The notes beneath the pieces are model-generated. The model saw nothing but the letters and a program-made list of their open reading frames with translations. It had not been told where the DNA came from and did not search any database. Of a stretch of DNA of 61,175 nt, positions 36,825 to 44,588 are shown piece after piece (the stretch's first letter is position 1; each line of letters starts with the position of its first letter). Source of the stretch: Phycisphaerae bacterium (GTDB taxonomy: Bacteria > Planctomycetota > Phycisphaerae > Sedimentisphaerales > SM23-30); assembly GCA_016342495.1 (NCBI GenBank), contig JAEIOG010000018.1:1-61175 (forward strand), in the 5' to 3' direction. The translations under genes were made by a program, and so were the position numbers.

Positions 36825-37628
36825 TTAGCTTCTTAAGCGACCAATAACCTGCATTACTTCGTCGGCAGCCTTGATTGACTGAGAATTCATTTCAAAATTA
36901 CGCTGGGTACGAATCATGCCAACAAGCTCACGAACCGCATCAACATTTGATGATTCCAGATAATTCTGGAGCAAACCACCATAACCAGCATCACGAGGAT
37001 TGCCCTGGGTTGCTGGCCCGGATGCTTCAGTTTCAGTGAAAAGATTGCTCCCTGCCTGTGAAAGGCCATAAGGGTTGGCAAACTTAAAAAGCTGAATTTG
37101 TTGACCGGTATCAACTGCCTCACCTTCAACTACCACGCTTATACGGCCATCAGATTCTATGGTTAATGATTCATAACCTTCTGGCAATGTTATAGGTGGG
37201 TCAAGTATCGGGCCATCGGCAGTACCTAAAACCAGTTGACCTACATTATTGATTATGAAATTGCCATCACGAGTATAAGCTTCGCCACCGCCAATACTGT
37301 CAAAAGTCTGTACCTTAAAAAAACCAGCTCCGCTGATTGCTACATCTAATGGCCTGCCGGTATCTTCGGGCGAGCCCTGTCGCAAATCCAGTTGTGTATT
37401 TGAGATACGAGTACCCAAACCGATAAAAAGACCTGCTGAGCTGATTTGGCCCTGACTATTGATAGTGCCTGGTTGGCGGCGTTCTTCATACATGAGGTCT
37501 TCAAAGTTCGCTCTTGAACCTTTAAAGCCAACTGTATTAGCATTGGCAAGATTGTTAGCAATGACATCAAGTTTGGTGTCCATTGCCTTCATGCCAGTTG
37601 CTGCAGAATGTAAAGCTGTAATAGCCAT
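36825..37628 (-). CDS. flgG: distal rod protein FlgG
   Basis: The 267-residue rod subunit has the signature MAITALHSAATGMKAMDTKL and DVIANNLANANTVGFKGSRA. Its C-terminal signature is ESSNVDAVRELVGMIRTQRN with NFEMNSQSIKAADEVMQVIG. Length and motifs are standard. It is paired with flgF 16 bases upstream. Confidence 0.97.
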   Translation of the reverse strand: MAITALHSAATGMKAMDTKLDVIANNLANANTVGFKGSRANFEDLMYEERRQPGTINSQGQISSAGLFIGLGTRISNTQLDLRQGSPEDTGRPLDVAISGAGFFKVQTFDSIGGGEAYTRDGNFIINNVGQLVLGTADGPILDPPITLPEGYESLTIESDGRISVVVEGEAVDTGQQIQLFKFANPYGLSQAGSNLFTETEASGPATQGNPRDAGYGGLLQNYLESSNVDAVRELVGMIRTQRNFEMNSQSIKAADEVMQVIGRLRS

Positions 37629-37644
37629 TATTTTAGTCCTTTAA

Positions 37645-38400
37645 TTATCCTATTTTGGCGATCTGACTGACTGCCATCTCCAGTGTTCTATCCTGAATCT
37701 TGAGCATCTGAGAATTCATATTGAACAATTGGAAGTATTTCATTAGCTTAACTTGCTGATCGATTGCATTAACATCTGATTCTTCGATATGACCCTGACT
37801 GACAACAGCAGCAGAAGCGGTTGGCTTAGCTGATTGATCTGCGACAAATAAATTTTCGCCCTGTTTTTTTAATACCGACTTATCATCAAAATCGACAATA
37901 CCCAGTTGCCCGATAAGTTCACCATTCTGAACTACCATACCAGCTGGGTTAATTTCAACATTTGACGATGGGTCAATAATAATTGGGCGACCCTGAATAT
38001 CTAGAATTGGATGTTGACCGGTAGCTGTAATCAGTTGATTATTGGTATCACTGGACAGGCGGCCATCACGAGTATATAAGGTTTGATCGTCTTTTTGGAT
38101 TTGGAAGAAACCCTGACCATTTAATGCCAGGTCTAAAGGTCTTTCGGTTTGAGATAATGGACCTTGTTTGAAAACGGTGCGATTGGGCAGCGCATAGGTT
38201 CCACCGCCTATACCCTCTAGTAAGGCGGTGGTTGAATGCTGTTGCCCACTCAATGAAGCTTCCGTGCGTCGAGCCTTGAGCATAGCTAAATCGCTTTTGA
38301 AAGCAACGGTGCCCACATTAGCCAAATTGTTCGTGGCGACATCCTGTCGATACGAGTTGGCCATGGCACCTGCTGCCGATACATATAGTCCATATAACAT
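37645..38400 (-). CDS. flgF: proximal rod protein FlgF
   Basis: This 251-residue rod protein of the FlgF/FlgG family has N-terminus MLYGLYVSAAGAMANSYRQD and NNLANVGTVAFKSDLAML. The C-terminus is HIEESDVNAIDQQVKLMKYF. It is assigned to FlgF rather than FlgG because a standard FlgG follows directly and the N-terminus is of FlgF type (GLYVSAAGA). It is the first recognisable flagellar structural gene behind the sigma54 promoter. Confidence 0.9.
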   Translation of the reverse strand: MLYGLYVSAAGAMANSYRQDVATNNLANVGTVAFKSDLAMLKARRTEASLSGQQHSTTALLEGIGGGTYALPNRTVFKQGPLSQTERPLDLALNGQGFFQIQKDDQTLYTRDGRLSSDTNNQLITATGQHPILDIQGRPIIIDPSSNVEINPAGMVVQNGELIGQLGIVDFDDKSVLKKQGENLFVADQSAKPTASAAVVSQGHIEESDVNAIDQQVKLMKYFQLFNMNSQMLKIQDRTLEMAVSQIAKIG

Positions 38401-38503
38401 AATAGCTCATCCTTAAGCTAGTTATACTCACCTGTATATTTTTTCCTGTTTTCTAAATGCATCTTGCAGGTTTCCCTGCCAGAAAAAAACATACCCGTGG
38501 GTA

Positions 38504-38692
38504 TCATATTGTCGGGGACTCCGCCTCGACATCAAACTGCATCTGCTGATTGATCATTACCATATGATTAGCTACAGCCATCCTGGCTGCATTCGCTATG
38601 CGGTCGGCTAATTCGCCACTGCCGAGCTTTGCCAATATCTGGTCAACGCCTGACCTGTCATCCGTTTCAAGTTGTGCGTTGTTACTGATCAT
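38504..38692 (-). CDS. small unknown protein, first gene behind the sigma54 promoter
   Basis: The 62-residue acidic, cysteine-free ORF has ATG 38692 and a GGAAGGA ribosome site 5 bases upstream. It is promoter-proximal, about 85 bases from the predicted transcript start and 103 bases before flgF. The helix at residues 21-48 (LAKLGSGELADRIANAAR onward) is predicted amphipathic. It does not match FlgM, FlgB or other small flagellar proteins I know. It may be a small regulator or assembly factor. Confidence 0.6.
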   Translation of the reverse strand: MISNNAQLETDDRSGVDQILAKLGSGELADRIANAARMAVANHMVMINQQMQFDVEAESPTI

Positions 38693-38786
38693 TTTTTCCT
38701 TCCGTGGAAATTCAGCTATTCAATTACAGCTACTCTCCGAGCAACTGCTTGCATAATCAATGCATGTTCTACTGTAAGACCATAAA

Positions 38787-38802
38787 TGCAAGTAGTGTGC
38801 CA
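38787..38802 (-). promoter_or_regulatory. sigma54 promoter of the flagellar cluster
   Basis: The minus strand reads TGGCAC-ACTAC-TTGCA, an exact match to the -24/-12 consensus TGGCAC-N5-TTGCA. The start would be near 38776, giving an 85-base leader to the 62-residue ORF and flgF. Class II flagellar operons use sigma54 in many bacteria. An enhancer-binding activator must be encoded outside this window. Confidence 0.85.
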
Positions 38803-39057
38803 GAAATATTTTTTCTTAAATATTTTTACCAAAAATTAGTCCAAAGAAATGTAAGCTATTTATTTACAACACTTTACAAATAAATAATTTTATCAATACA
38901 ATAATTGCCGACCAGATGCGCAAATTTTGCATGGCAAAATAACAACGGCAATTTTTGCGCTAAGAGACCGATAACTGGCAATTTATGCCCGATAACTGAA
39001 AATTTTGCACTGTACTGATTAACCCGAATGCCGAATACATTTAATTTTCACCGGTAG

Positions 39058-39231
39058 AGGGACCCAGAGCTATTGTGTCATTCCCGCGCAGGCGGGAATC
39101 CAATTTTCGAGCCAAAATCTTAATTTGCATTTCCTGGATCCCCGCCTGCGCGGGTATGACAAAGTCAAATTTTTTGATTTAGTAGCAATTTTGAGCCAAA
39201 AACAAGGATAAAAATTTCATGCGATTACCCT
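39058..39231. repeat. dispersed double-hairpin repeat, copy 2 (full element)
   Basis: The core at 39076-39161 begins TGTCATTCCCGCGCAGGCGGG and ends GCGCGGGTATGACA. It is flanked by arms shared with copies 3 and 5 (GTCAAATTTTTTGATTT, ATTTCATGCGATTACCCT). The outer ends AGGG/CCCT are inverted. The structure is that of a miniature inverted-repeat element. Confidence 0.7.
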
Positions 39232-39275
39232 CAAGACCTGCCCCTACTGATATACATAGCAAATCAGCCCATAAA

Positions 39276-39318
39276 CAAAAACAGGACGTTGGATAATTGT
39301 TATCCACGTCCTGTTTTT
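39276..39318 (-). terminator. bidirectional Rho-independent terminator after the HAD gene
   Basis: AAAACAGGACGT, GGATAA, a 3-base loop, TTATCC and ACGTCCTGTTTTT form an 18-bp stem with a single bulged T and T-tails on both strands. It starts 15 bases past the HAD stop. Confidence 0.85.
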
Positions 39319-39333
39319 CACATTAACATTCTC

Positions 39334-40017
39334 TTAAACCATTGACTGTAAAAGACTTACACTAGCTTCAGATAGATTTTTTACCACATGTTCAGCTACA
39401 GCCAGAGCATTTGGCTGATATGTTGTCGCCAGGCCAAGGCATTTAATCCCTGCGGCATGACCGGCCTGGATGCCCCAGAGAGAATCTTCGATAACAATAC
39501 ATTCCTCTGTTGTGATCGCTGGATCAGCGTTTATTGCTTTATTTGTCAGCTTTAATGCCAACTCATAACCTTCTGGGTGGGGTTTACCATGTTCGACATC
39601 TTCGGCAGCTACAATACAGGTGAAAAATTCGCGCAGACCCGCATTATCCAGAATAAATTCTACCTCACTTTTCAGGGCACCAGAACAAATCGAACAGGTA
39701 ATACCAGCATCACGCAGCTGGATTAAAATTTCACGCACCCCCGGCAACAAAATCTCCTGACCTTTAATATATTCGGCAAACAGGATTTTCTTCCTTTGAC
39801 AAAGATCATCGATAATTTCAGCCCTGATAACGCGGTTATTATCCTTATATACATGGTAAAAGCATTCCTGGTCAGTATAACCCAGATACCGCTGTTCATA
39901 CACCGCCCAACTCAGGTCAATGCCCTCTTCAAAACAAACCTGTCGAAAAATTTCATAGTGGGCCGGTTCACTGTCAGCGATTACGCCATCAAAATCAAAC
40001 AATACCAATTTAAGCAT
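39334..40017 (-). CDS. HAD-superfamily phosphatase (beta-phosphoglucomutase-like)
   Basis: ATG 40017 was chosen because the product then begins MLKLVLFDFDGVIADSEPAH, with nucleophile Asp8 and acid/base Asp10. The 227-residue enzyme has motif II SGALKSE, motif III near GKPHPEGYELAL and motif IV EDSLWGIQAGHAAG. The cap and PHPEGYE sequence place it in the phosphoglycolate phosphatase/beta-PGM subgroup, acting on a sugar phosphate or similar small phosphate ester. It is monocistronic, ended by a strong terminator. The substrate is unknown. Confidence 0.88.
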   Translation of the reverse strand: MLKLVLFDFDGVIADSEPAHYEIFRQVCFEEGIDLSWAVYEQRYLGYTDQECFYHVYKDNNRVIRAEIIDDLCQRKKILFAEYIKGQEILLPGVREILIQLRDAGITCSICSGALKSEVEFILDNAGLREFFTCIVAAEDVEHGKPHPEGYELALKLTNKAINADPAITTEECIVIEDSLWGIQAGHAAGIKCLGLATTYQPNALAVAEHVVKNLSEASVSLLQSMV

Positions 40018-40433
40018 ATTATATCCGTCAAAAATTATATTAATAAGTAAGGTAAAAACCAGTTGCACTTTGGCAAACAAAGTATAGAATATAACCTCAT
40101 GAGTGGCCTTTTTCCAGATTTTTATAATATATCAGGTAACAGTTATATTTATCGTCTAATAAGAGAGTTATTATCAGACCAGGATATCTAACACTTGTAA
40201 AAAATATATTTTCATTTGGAAAAATTGCTTTATCAATACTGAAAACCAACTTTAAGCTTAGTTTTTTTCTTATGTTTTTTTAAGCATTTTGGTAAAGCCA
40301 GACGATATATTGATATTAAGTAGGCTAAGAAGCTATATATAATTGAATTCCAATGACGATATTGCGTTCTTAAGTAGGAACGACGTCAATAAGCTGATTT
40401 TTTTAATGTGTTTTTTTATTGAAAGGGAATGAG
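40018..40433. other. divergent spacer upstream of the porin gene
   Basis: The AT-rich 416-base spacer carries the predicted porin promoter. A small dyad CGTTC/GAACG lies near 40365-40382, just downstream of the promoter, possibly an operator or leader structure. No gene was seen. Confidence 0.5.
40310..40339 (+). promoter_or_regulatory. sigma70-type promoter of the porin gene
   Basis: TTGATA (40310-40315) and TATATA (40334-40339) are separated by 18 bases. The leader would be about 90 bases. Confidence 0.5.
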
Positions 40434-41843
40434 ATGAAGAAATTGTTAACTGTCCTAATGGCTGTTGCTCTGTGCAGCAGTGTCGTTCTTGCTGCTGAGA
40501 ATGATTATCAGGGCCAAATCGACGAACTGAAATTGCAGATCCAGAAACTTGAAGCCAAGACTCTGGAAGATGGTCTTCGTAATGCTAATCAGAACCAGAG
40601 TTCTGCATTAACAGCTGGCCATGAAACTGGTAAAGGTTTTTATATTAAAACCGATGATGATATGTTCAGACTGAACATCAATACCCGCATGCACATGCGT
40701 CATACCTACATCAACTTAGATGATAACAGCAACGGCAATGACCAGGAAGGTGTTAATGTTGGAAATGTAGCTGATGTTGACAACAGTAGCAATGGCTTTG
40801 AAATCGAAAGAGCTTATCTTATCCTTAATGGTAATGCTGGTGAAAACATCAACTTTTTGATGATTGTCGACATGGATGACGATGGCGGACGCCAGGCCGA
40901 CCTGCTGGATTTCTGGGCACAGTATACAATCAGCCCTGAACTATATGTCAAAGCTGGTCGTATCAAATCCGCTTTTACCCGTCAGTCTCCTACCAGTTCA
41001 GGCAAGCAAATGTTTGCTGACCGTTCATACGCAAACATGCTGTTCGGCATTGGCTATGGCACTGGTCTGGAAATTGGTGGCGAAATCGCTATGGGAGATA
41101 CAAAACCAAACTGGAAATTAGGAATCTTCAACAGCTTCCATGACACTGGCAATGCCCCATTTTCTGATACAGACAATAATCCTGCCGCTGCTTTTAGCTT
41201 CACCGTGCCACTACCTGGTGCAACTGCTAAAGATTTTGCTAATGAATCTGACATTGAAAACCATGCCACACCTGTTTATCAAATTGGTGCAAGTGCCGCC
41301 TATACAAGCACTAACGAAAACAACAATTGGGGCGACGCCGAAGACGCTTATACTATCATTGGTAGAAATATGAATGATGGCAAAAGCGATACCTTTGATG
41401 GCTCAAGCCAGGTATTACTTGCTAATATCAATGCAGCTATGAAATATCAAGGTCTTAGCCTGATGGCCGAAGGTTACTACCAAAACGCAAGACTTGACAG
41501 TAACACTAACTGGGATACCAAATTTGGTGTTACTCGTAGTGTTGGCGCTGTTGAAAATGGAAAAATCGACAATTATGGCTACCTGCTGCAAGCTGGTTAC
41601 TTTGTCGTGCCTCAGAAGTTTGAACTTATCAGCAAAATTTCCGGTATCTGCGTTGACAACACCAATGACAGCACTGAATATGCCGCTGGTTGGAACTGGT
41701 ACATTAATGGTCAGGCTCTGAAACTTACCATGGATGTAACTTACATTGACGACCTTGTATCTAATGGCACCAGAGAAAATTATCTCGGTATCCAGAACGA
41801 AAGCATGCTTATGGTTCGTACCCAACTGCAGTTTACATTCTAA
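40434..41843 (+). CDS. outer-membrane porin
   Basis: ATG 40434 follows AAAGGGAATGAG and gives a clear signal peptide (about 1-20, ending VVLAAE). A short coiled coil comes next (about 24-45, GQIDELKLQIQKLEAKTLED). It may trimerise or attach to peptidoglycan. A beta-barrel rich in alternating strands follows (about 65-469) and ends with aromatic Phe (MLMVRTQLQFTF), the outer-membrane insertion signal. The layout resembles phosphate-selective (OprO/OprP) porins. The 469-residue length fits. Strong promoter, ribosome site and terminator suggest high expression. Substrate specificity cannot be read. Confidence 0.85.
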   Translation: MKKLLTVLMAVALCSSVVLAAENDYQGQIDELKLQIQKLEAKTLEDGLRNANQNQSSALTAGHETGKGFYIKTDDDMFRLNINTRMHMRHTYINLDDNSNGNDQEGVNVGNVADVDNSSNGFEIERAYLILNGNAGENINFLMIVDMDDDGGRQADLLDFWAQYTISPELYVKAGRIKSAFTRQSPTSSGKQMFADRSYANMLFGIGYGTGLEIGGEIAMGDTKPNWKLGIFNSFHDTGNAPFSDTDNNPAAAFSFTVPLPGATAKDFANESDIENHATPVYQIGASAAYTSTNENNNWGDAEDAYTIIGRNMNDGKSDTFDGSSQVLLANINAAMKYQGLSLMAEGYYQNARLDSNTNWDTKFGVTRSVGAVENGKIDNYGYLLQAGYFVVPQKFELISKISGICVDNTNDSTEYAAGWNWYINGQALKLTMDVTYIDDLVSNGTRENYLGIQNESMLMVRTQLQFTF

Positions 41844-41867
41844 TACTTAGAAGTAACTTAAAATTTT

Positions 41868-41902
41868 AAGGCTGTTCTCCTAATAGGGAACAGCCTTTTT
41901 TT
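41868..41902 (+). terminator. Rho-independent terminator after the porin gene
   Basis: AAGGCTGTTC and GAACAGCCTT form a 10-bp stem with a 10-base loop, followed by TTTTT. It lies 25 bases past the stop. Confidence 0.9.
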
Positions 41903-41916
41903 GTTAAATCATCTTA

Positions 41917-42111
41917 AGGGTATCTCTAATAATTGTTTTTGAGCTGAGAGTAGAAGATTTTTTTGGCTCAAAATCAATGCCAAATCAAAAAATTTGACCT
42001 TGTCATCCCCGCACAGACGCCATAGCCAGAAAATGCAAACCATGATTTGACTCGAAAACTGGATTCCCGCCTTTGCCGAAATGACACAATTAAATTTCAT
42101 ACGTTCGCCCT
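41917..42111. repeat. dispersed double-hairpin repeat, copy 3 (inverted, full element)
   Basis: The core at 42001-42086 (TGTCATCCCCGCACAG to GCCGAAATGACA) is the reverse orientation of copy 2. The arms, AAATCAAAAAATTTGAC on the left and AAATTTCATACGTTCGCCCT on the right, match copies 2 and 5. The outer ends AGGG/CCCT are inverted. It starts directly behind the porin terminator. The rest of the spacer to 42291 holds no gene. Confidence 0.7.
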
Positions 42112-42291
42112 GTTAAATATCTCCCATAATTTGACTGCCCCTCACTCATAAGTTACACTATAATTAATTAGATGGATATTTTTAGAACAATTTCGGCAAT
42201 ATTGTAGTATAAACATACATCTAACTTGCGTTAATGTCAGCTTTGTAGCTTTAGGCAAAAAGGCTCTTTATGCGACTTAAACATTTACTAT

Positions 42292-42318
42292 TAAATAACT
42301 TACATTTTTTGCCGATAT
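42292..42318 (+). promoter_or_regulatory. sigma28 (FliA/SigD)-type promoter of the protease gene
   Basis: TAAA (42292-42295), exactly 15 bases, then GCCGATAT (42311-42318). This matches the Bacillus SigD consensus TAAA-N15-GCCGATAT at every position. The start would fall at about 42325-42326, on the second ATG, predicting a leaderless mRNA. Confidence 0.6.
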
Positions 42319-42325
42319 GTATAAT

Positions 42326-43447
42326 ATGAAACAGAAGGTTAACAATTTTCTAATAGTCATGTTGGCTTTGACCGCTATGGGAGCGTCATTGGCATATAAA
42401 TTTATGCCAAATGTAGCCCCTGTAGACGACCTGAACCTCTTTGAAGCTCGATTTGCAGAAATAATCCCAAAGGTCAGCCCATCAGTTGTCGCTATTAAAG
42501 TCGAAAAGCCAACCGAAATGGTCAACATGACCGACCAGAGCTCCGGCAGTGGCTTCATAATCGATTCTGAGGGATTTATCGTCACCAATTATCATGTAAT
42601 CGAAGATGCCGCCAATATTCGGGTCACTTTGAATAACAAAGAAACTTATTTTGCTCAGCTGATCGGCAAAGATGATCGCAAGGACATTGCTATTTTGAAA
42701 ATTCAGGCTCCAGATTTGCAGTCTGTCACCTTAGGCGATATTGATGAGTTGGCGCCCGGTCAGGCTGTTATTGTAATGGGCAACCCGCTAGGGCTCGCAG
42801 CTGATGGCAAGCCGGTTTCTACCTTTGGACGAATCAATAAACTAAATCAAATCCTTGACACTGGAACACCTGGTAATACCAAGAGATTTTATGACAACAT
42901 GATTCAAACTGATGCCATCACCGTCCCCGGTAATAGTGGCGGACCACTGATTAACCAGTTTGGCCAGGTCATAGGCATCAATACCGCCATGGCCCAAGGC
43001 GTAAAAACCAATCAGCAGTTTGGTTTTGCTATAACCTTTGACACTGACACGCGTGAACTGGTCTGGGAGTTGGCCCAGGGGATTGAACCGGAGCATGGCT
43101 TCATGGGGATATCGATGGCGGAATCTATCGATCCGCTCATAAGCCAGCAACTAAAACTGAAAGACATTTCCGGTGCGCTTATCGCCTACGTTGTCGAAGA
43201 TTCCCCCGCGGCAAAGGCCCAACTAAAAATGGGTGATTTCATCCAGTATCTAGATGGTAAAAAAATCCACGACAATAATGATCTTTCCAGCTATATAGAC
43301 AATCAAAGACCCGGAAAAACCGTCACAGTTGAATTTCTCAGACAGAATCCATATACGCTGGAAGTTCAAAATATGACCACCAAAATCACCCTGGCCTCCC
43401 GCCAGAACTTACAAATGCCCAAACCATTTACCAAACCCAATAAATAA
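42326..43447 (+). CDS. HtrA/DegP-type serine protease with one PDZ domain
   Basis: This periplasmic chaperone-protease has N-terminal signal anchor MKQKVNNFLIVMLALTAMGA. The trypsin-like domain carries catalytic His in NYHVIED (residue 93 counted from the alternative ATG at 42317), Asp123 in DRKDIAIL and Ser207 in PGNSGGPL. One PDZ domain follows (about 250-345, with MGISMAE and SPAAKAQLKMGDFIQYLDGK). Length 373-376 residues is typical of single-PDZ DegS/HtrA. ATG 42326 is preferred because the promoter -10 box overlaps 42317. Neither start has a Shine-Dalgarno. The gene converges on the pseudopilin gene with a 2-base gap. Confidence 0.9.
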   Translation: MKQKVNNFLIVMLALTAMGASLAYKFMPNVAPVDDLNLFEARFAEIIPKVSPSVVAIKVEKPTEMVNMTDQSSGSGFIIDSEGFIVTNYHVIEDAANIRVTLNNKETYFAQLIGKDDRKDIAILKIQAPDLQSVTLGDIDELAPGQAVIVMGNPLGLAADGKPVSTFGRINKLNQILDTGTPGNTKRFYDNMIQTDAITVPGNSGGPLINQFGQVIGINTAMAQGVKTNQQFGFAITFDTDTRELVWELAQGIEPEHGFMGISMAESIDPLISQQLKLKDISGALIAYVVEDSPAAKAQLKMGDFIQYLDGKKIHDNNDLSSYIDNQRPGKTVTVEFLRQNPYTLEVQNMTTKITLASRQNLQMPKPFTKPNK

Positions 43448-43449
43448 GA

Positions 43450-44202
43450 TCAAAGCCCCAATTTAGCCGGCAATACATACTTATCCGATAAATAATTTGC
43501 GTCTTCTATATCAAACTGCTCGACATGGCCATCGGCATAACTGGCTGCCATTTTTATATCTTCGGGTTTTTCTTCTTTATTATCAGCTTCCAGCAAGCCC
43601 ATGCGGACACTTTCGCCATCAAATATCGCCGGGGCATCCTGATTCTTTTTATAATGCGTTATCCACCAGCCCTGTCTGCCATCATCCCAGCCAATAAAAT
43701 CACTGCTCAATGGTCTGTCGCATGCCCGCTTACAGTCAGTTCTATCAGCCCCCACAAAATCAAGATTCTCGGGCTTAAAATTCCAATAGAAATTATATGA
43801 ACAATAAAGCGATTGCTCTGGCGGAATTTGTCCGTATAAGTCTTGAGCCTTTTGCTCATCTTCATAACCGCCAAATGGACATTGATAAATATCAAAATCT
43901 TGCAAATAATCCATTAATAAATCAGGATGATTTTCTGATTTATTATTCTTATCATTAATGATATTCAAATATTCATAAAAGTTTCGATCGGGTTGGTACG
44001 CCATTGATAAAGGGAAGTTTCCATCATGCTCATCGGCATATACGTAAGCGGCCATCGCAATCTGTTTTTGATTATTCATGCAGAATGTTCGCCTGGCACG
44101 ATCACGATTGGGATGGTTTAGAGGCATAAAAATATAAAGCAATACAATAAGCACAACAATCGTAATCACCATATCCGTTAATGTAAAACCCTGTTTTTTC
44201 AT
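43450..44202 (-). CDS. planctomycete-type pseudopilin (DUF1559-like)
   Basis: The 250-residue protein starts with a class III signal KKQG followed by FTLTDMVITIVVLIVLLYIF, cut by prepilin peptidase after Gly. Mature residue 5 is Asp instead of the usual Glu. The globular part has MNNQKQIAMAAYVYADEHDG, a cysteine-containing middle, and near the C-terminus YADGHVEQFD, the DG-type motif of planctomycete prepilin-like proteins. These exist in many paralogues per genome with unknown roles in type II secretion-like systems. It stands alone, convergent with the protease gene. Confidence 0.85.
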   Translation of the reverse strand: MKKQGFTLTDMVITIVVLIVLLYIFMPLNHPNRDRARRTFCMNNQKQIAMAAYVYADEHDGNFPLSMAYQPDRNFYEYLNIINDKNNKSENHPDLLMDYLQDFDIYQCPFGGYEDEQKAQDLYGQIPPEQSLYCSYNFYWNFKPENLDFVGADRTDCKRACDRPLSSDFIGWDDGRQGWWITHYKKNQDAPAIFDGESVRMGLLEADNKEEKPEDIKMAASYADGHVEQFDIEDANYLSDKYVLPAKLGL

Positions 44203-44263
44203 TTTATGTCTCCAAAACTAAAATAACCCAATCGCTTTCGCTAATGCCTATAATACTGGGTGG

Positions 44264-44290
44264 CAAGGGTCCGCCAATAGCGGCCCCTTG
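44264..44290. repeat. covarying hairpin, copy B
   Basis: The outer stem CAAGGG/CCCTTG is identical to copy A (16740-16765). The inner stem is CCGC/GCGG instead of CAAT/ATTG, so pairing is kept while sequence changes. Confidence 0.6.
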
Positions 44291-44318
44291 GTCAGCACTT
44301 ACGCACAAAATCTCCAAT

Positions 44319-44405
44319 TGTCATTCCCGCCAAAGCGGAAATCCAGTTTTTGGCCCATAATCACTGTTTTGCGATTTATGGATCCCCGTTTTCACGGGGA
44401 TGACA
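44319..44405 (+). repeat. dispersed double-hairpin repeat, copy 4
   Basis: The core runs from TGTCATTCCCGCCAAAGCGG to TTTTCACGGGGATGACA, in the same orientation as copies 1 and 2. The right arm ends GCCCT at 44477. The left arm is not recognisable. Confidence 0.75.
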
Positions 44406-44588
44406 ACTTGCTTTTTTATAATACAAGCCTCATTTTAACCCAAAAAACAACATTAATAATTTAGATGCGTAGGCCCTGACCCCTTGGCGCATTCAAACCA
44501 CCAGCGAACCAACATTTAAAATAACATTTACCGCAGGTAAATACCTCAACTGTTAACTTTTCACTGTTAGTTTTTAACTCTCGATAGA

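Larger units (their letters stand above)
38803..39333. other. spacer upstream of the sigma54 promoter
   Basis: No gene was seen. The AT-rich stretch 38803-38930 is where an activator would bind. Two GCCGATAAC-like words (near 38968 and 38990, plus strand) face away from the flagellar genes and have no -35 partner. The remainder is the dispersed repeat copy 2 and the terminator of the HAD gene. Confidence 0.5.
44203..44588. other. spacer with covarying hairpin copy B and repeat copy 4
   Basis: The hairpin at 44264-44290 reads CAAGGG-T-CCGC-caata-GCGG-C-CCCTTG, preceded by GGGTGG as in copy A at 16740. The dispersed repeat follows at 44319-44405. Near 44548 the words CAACTGTTAACT and TTTTTAACTC recall sequence downstream of fliS near 16769. 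No gene was seen. Confidence 0.6.

Noticed and set aside
42317-42325. ATG 42317 as the protease start with TATAAT at 42320 as a -10 box
   Set aside because: The ATG overlaps the sigma28 -10 box, and a sigma70 start from TATAAT would fall inside the coding sequence.
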